Positions 44,490 through 44,863 of a DNA stretch of 44,863 bases are shown one piece after another. Both the position numbers and the translations under genes were made by a program. Within the stretch, counting starts at the first letter, position 1, and every line of letters begins with the position of its first letter. The notes beneath the pieces were generated by a model. The model did not search any database, had not been told where the DNA came from, and saw nothing but the letters and a program-made list of their open reading frames with translations. Source of the DNA: Chitinophagaceae bacterium (lineage in GTDB: Bacteria > Bacteroidota > Bacteroidia > Chitinophagales > Chitinophagaceae); NCBI GenBank assembly GCA_004322425.1, contig SCVJ01000041.1, forward strand, positions 1-44,863. Reading direction: 5' to 3'.

Positions 44490-44863
<374 letters not shown>

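Overview
The window is a chromosomal, AT-rich piece of a Bacteroidota genome, most likely Chitinophagales/Chitinophagaceae (the order is an inference). Evidence: type IX secretion (T9SS) genes and cargo with PNPF sorting domains, Bacteroidota-type promoters (TAnnTTTG, sometimes with an upstream TTG), almost no Shine-Dalgarno sequences (the exception is rpsU), and the order rpsU-xerC-hpf-tRNAs-tuf. I see no phage, insertion sequence, integron, CRISPR array or plasmid backbone. No stretch longer than 300 bases lacks a gene.

Layout. 1-2940 (minus strand) is the translation locus: rpsU, xerC, hpf, tRNA-Thr(TGT), tRNA-Tyr(GTA), tRNA-Gly(TCC), tRNA-Thr(GGT), then tuf running off the left edge. 2970-6300 holds a membrane glycosyltransferase-like protein behind an HscA-type Hsp70. 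6385-12570 is a T9SS pair: PorV followed by a very long C25 (gingipain-type) peptidase of the PorU/PorU2 kind. 12729-16566 has tyrS, a Tat-exported class V aminotransferase-like protein and a TetA-like MFS exporter, followed by tRNA-Gln. 16706-21611 (minus) is a five-gene nucleotide-sugar operon: DegT aminotransferase, UDP-glucose dehydrogenase, UDP-xylose synthase, RfbC, RfbD. 21703-27195 (plus, one minus-strand gene) has the Kdo transferase waaA, a small coiled-coil protein, thymidine kinase, ccmB, ccmC and ccmD for cytochrome c maturation, and glutamate dehydrogenase. 27264-31664 has a stand-alone HsdR-N-type nuclease-fold protein, AMP nucleosidase, queA with a structured-looking leader, aspartate kinase and ssb. 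31782-38463 has an M14 metallopeptidase, mnmA, a lipoprotein without a normal start codon, and a subtilisin-like protease with T9SS sorting modules. 38444-43640 (minus) has an RsmB-type rRNA methyltransferase and sucB/sucA. 43860-44863 has rpsT and, on the minus strand, the 3' end of 23S rRNA followed by 5S rRNA.

How they fit. Most genes are core housekeeping: translation and tRNA modification, the TCA cycle, nitrogen and aspartate metabolism, and cytochrome c biogenesis. The envelope theme links the sugar operon, waaA, the T9SS pair and the secreted proteases: PorV and the C25 enzyme belong to the machinery that would export and anchor a cargo such as the subtilase. I found no clear new multi-gene system. 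The best second-look items are the strong SD in front of rpsU, the 5' leader of queA, the changed WWD region of CcmC, the lipoprotein without ATG/GTG/TTG, and the HsdR-N orphan.
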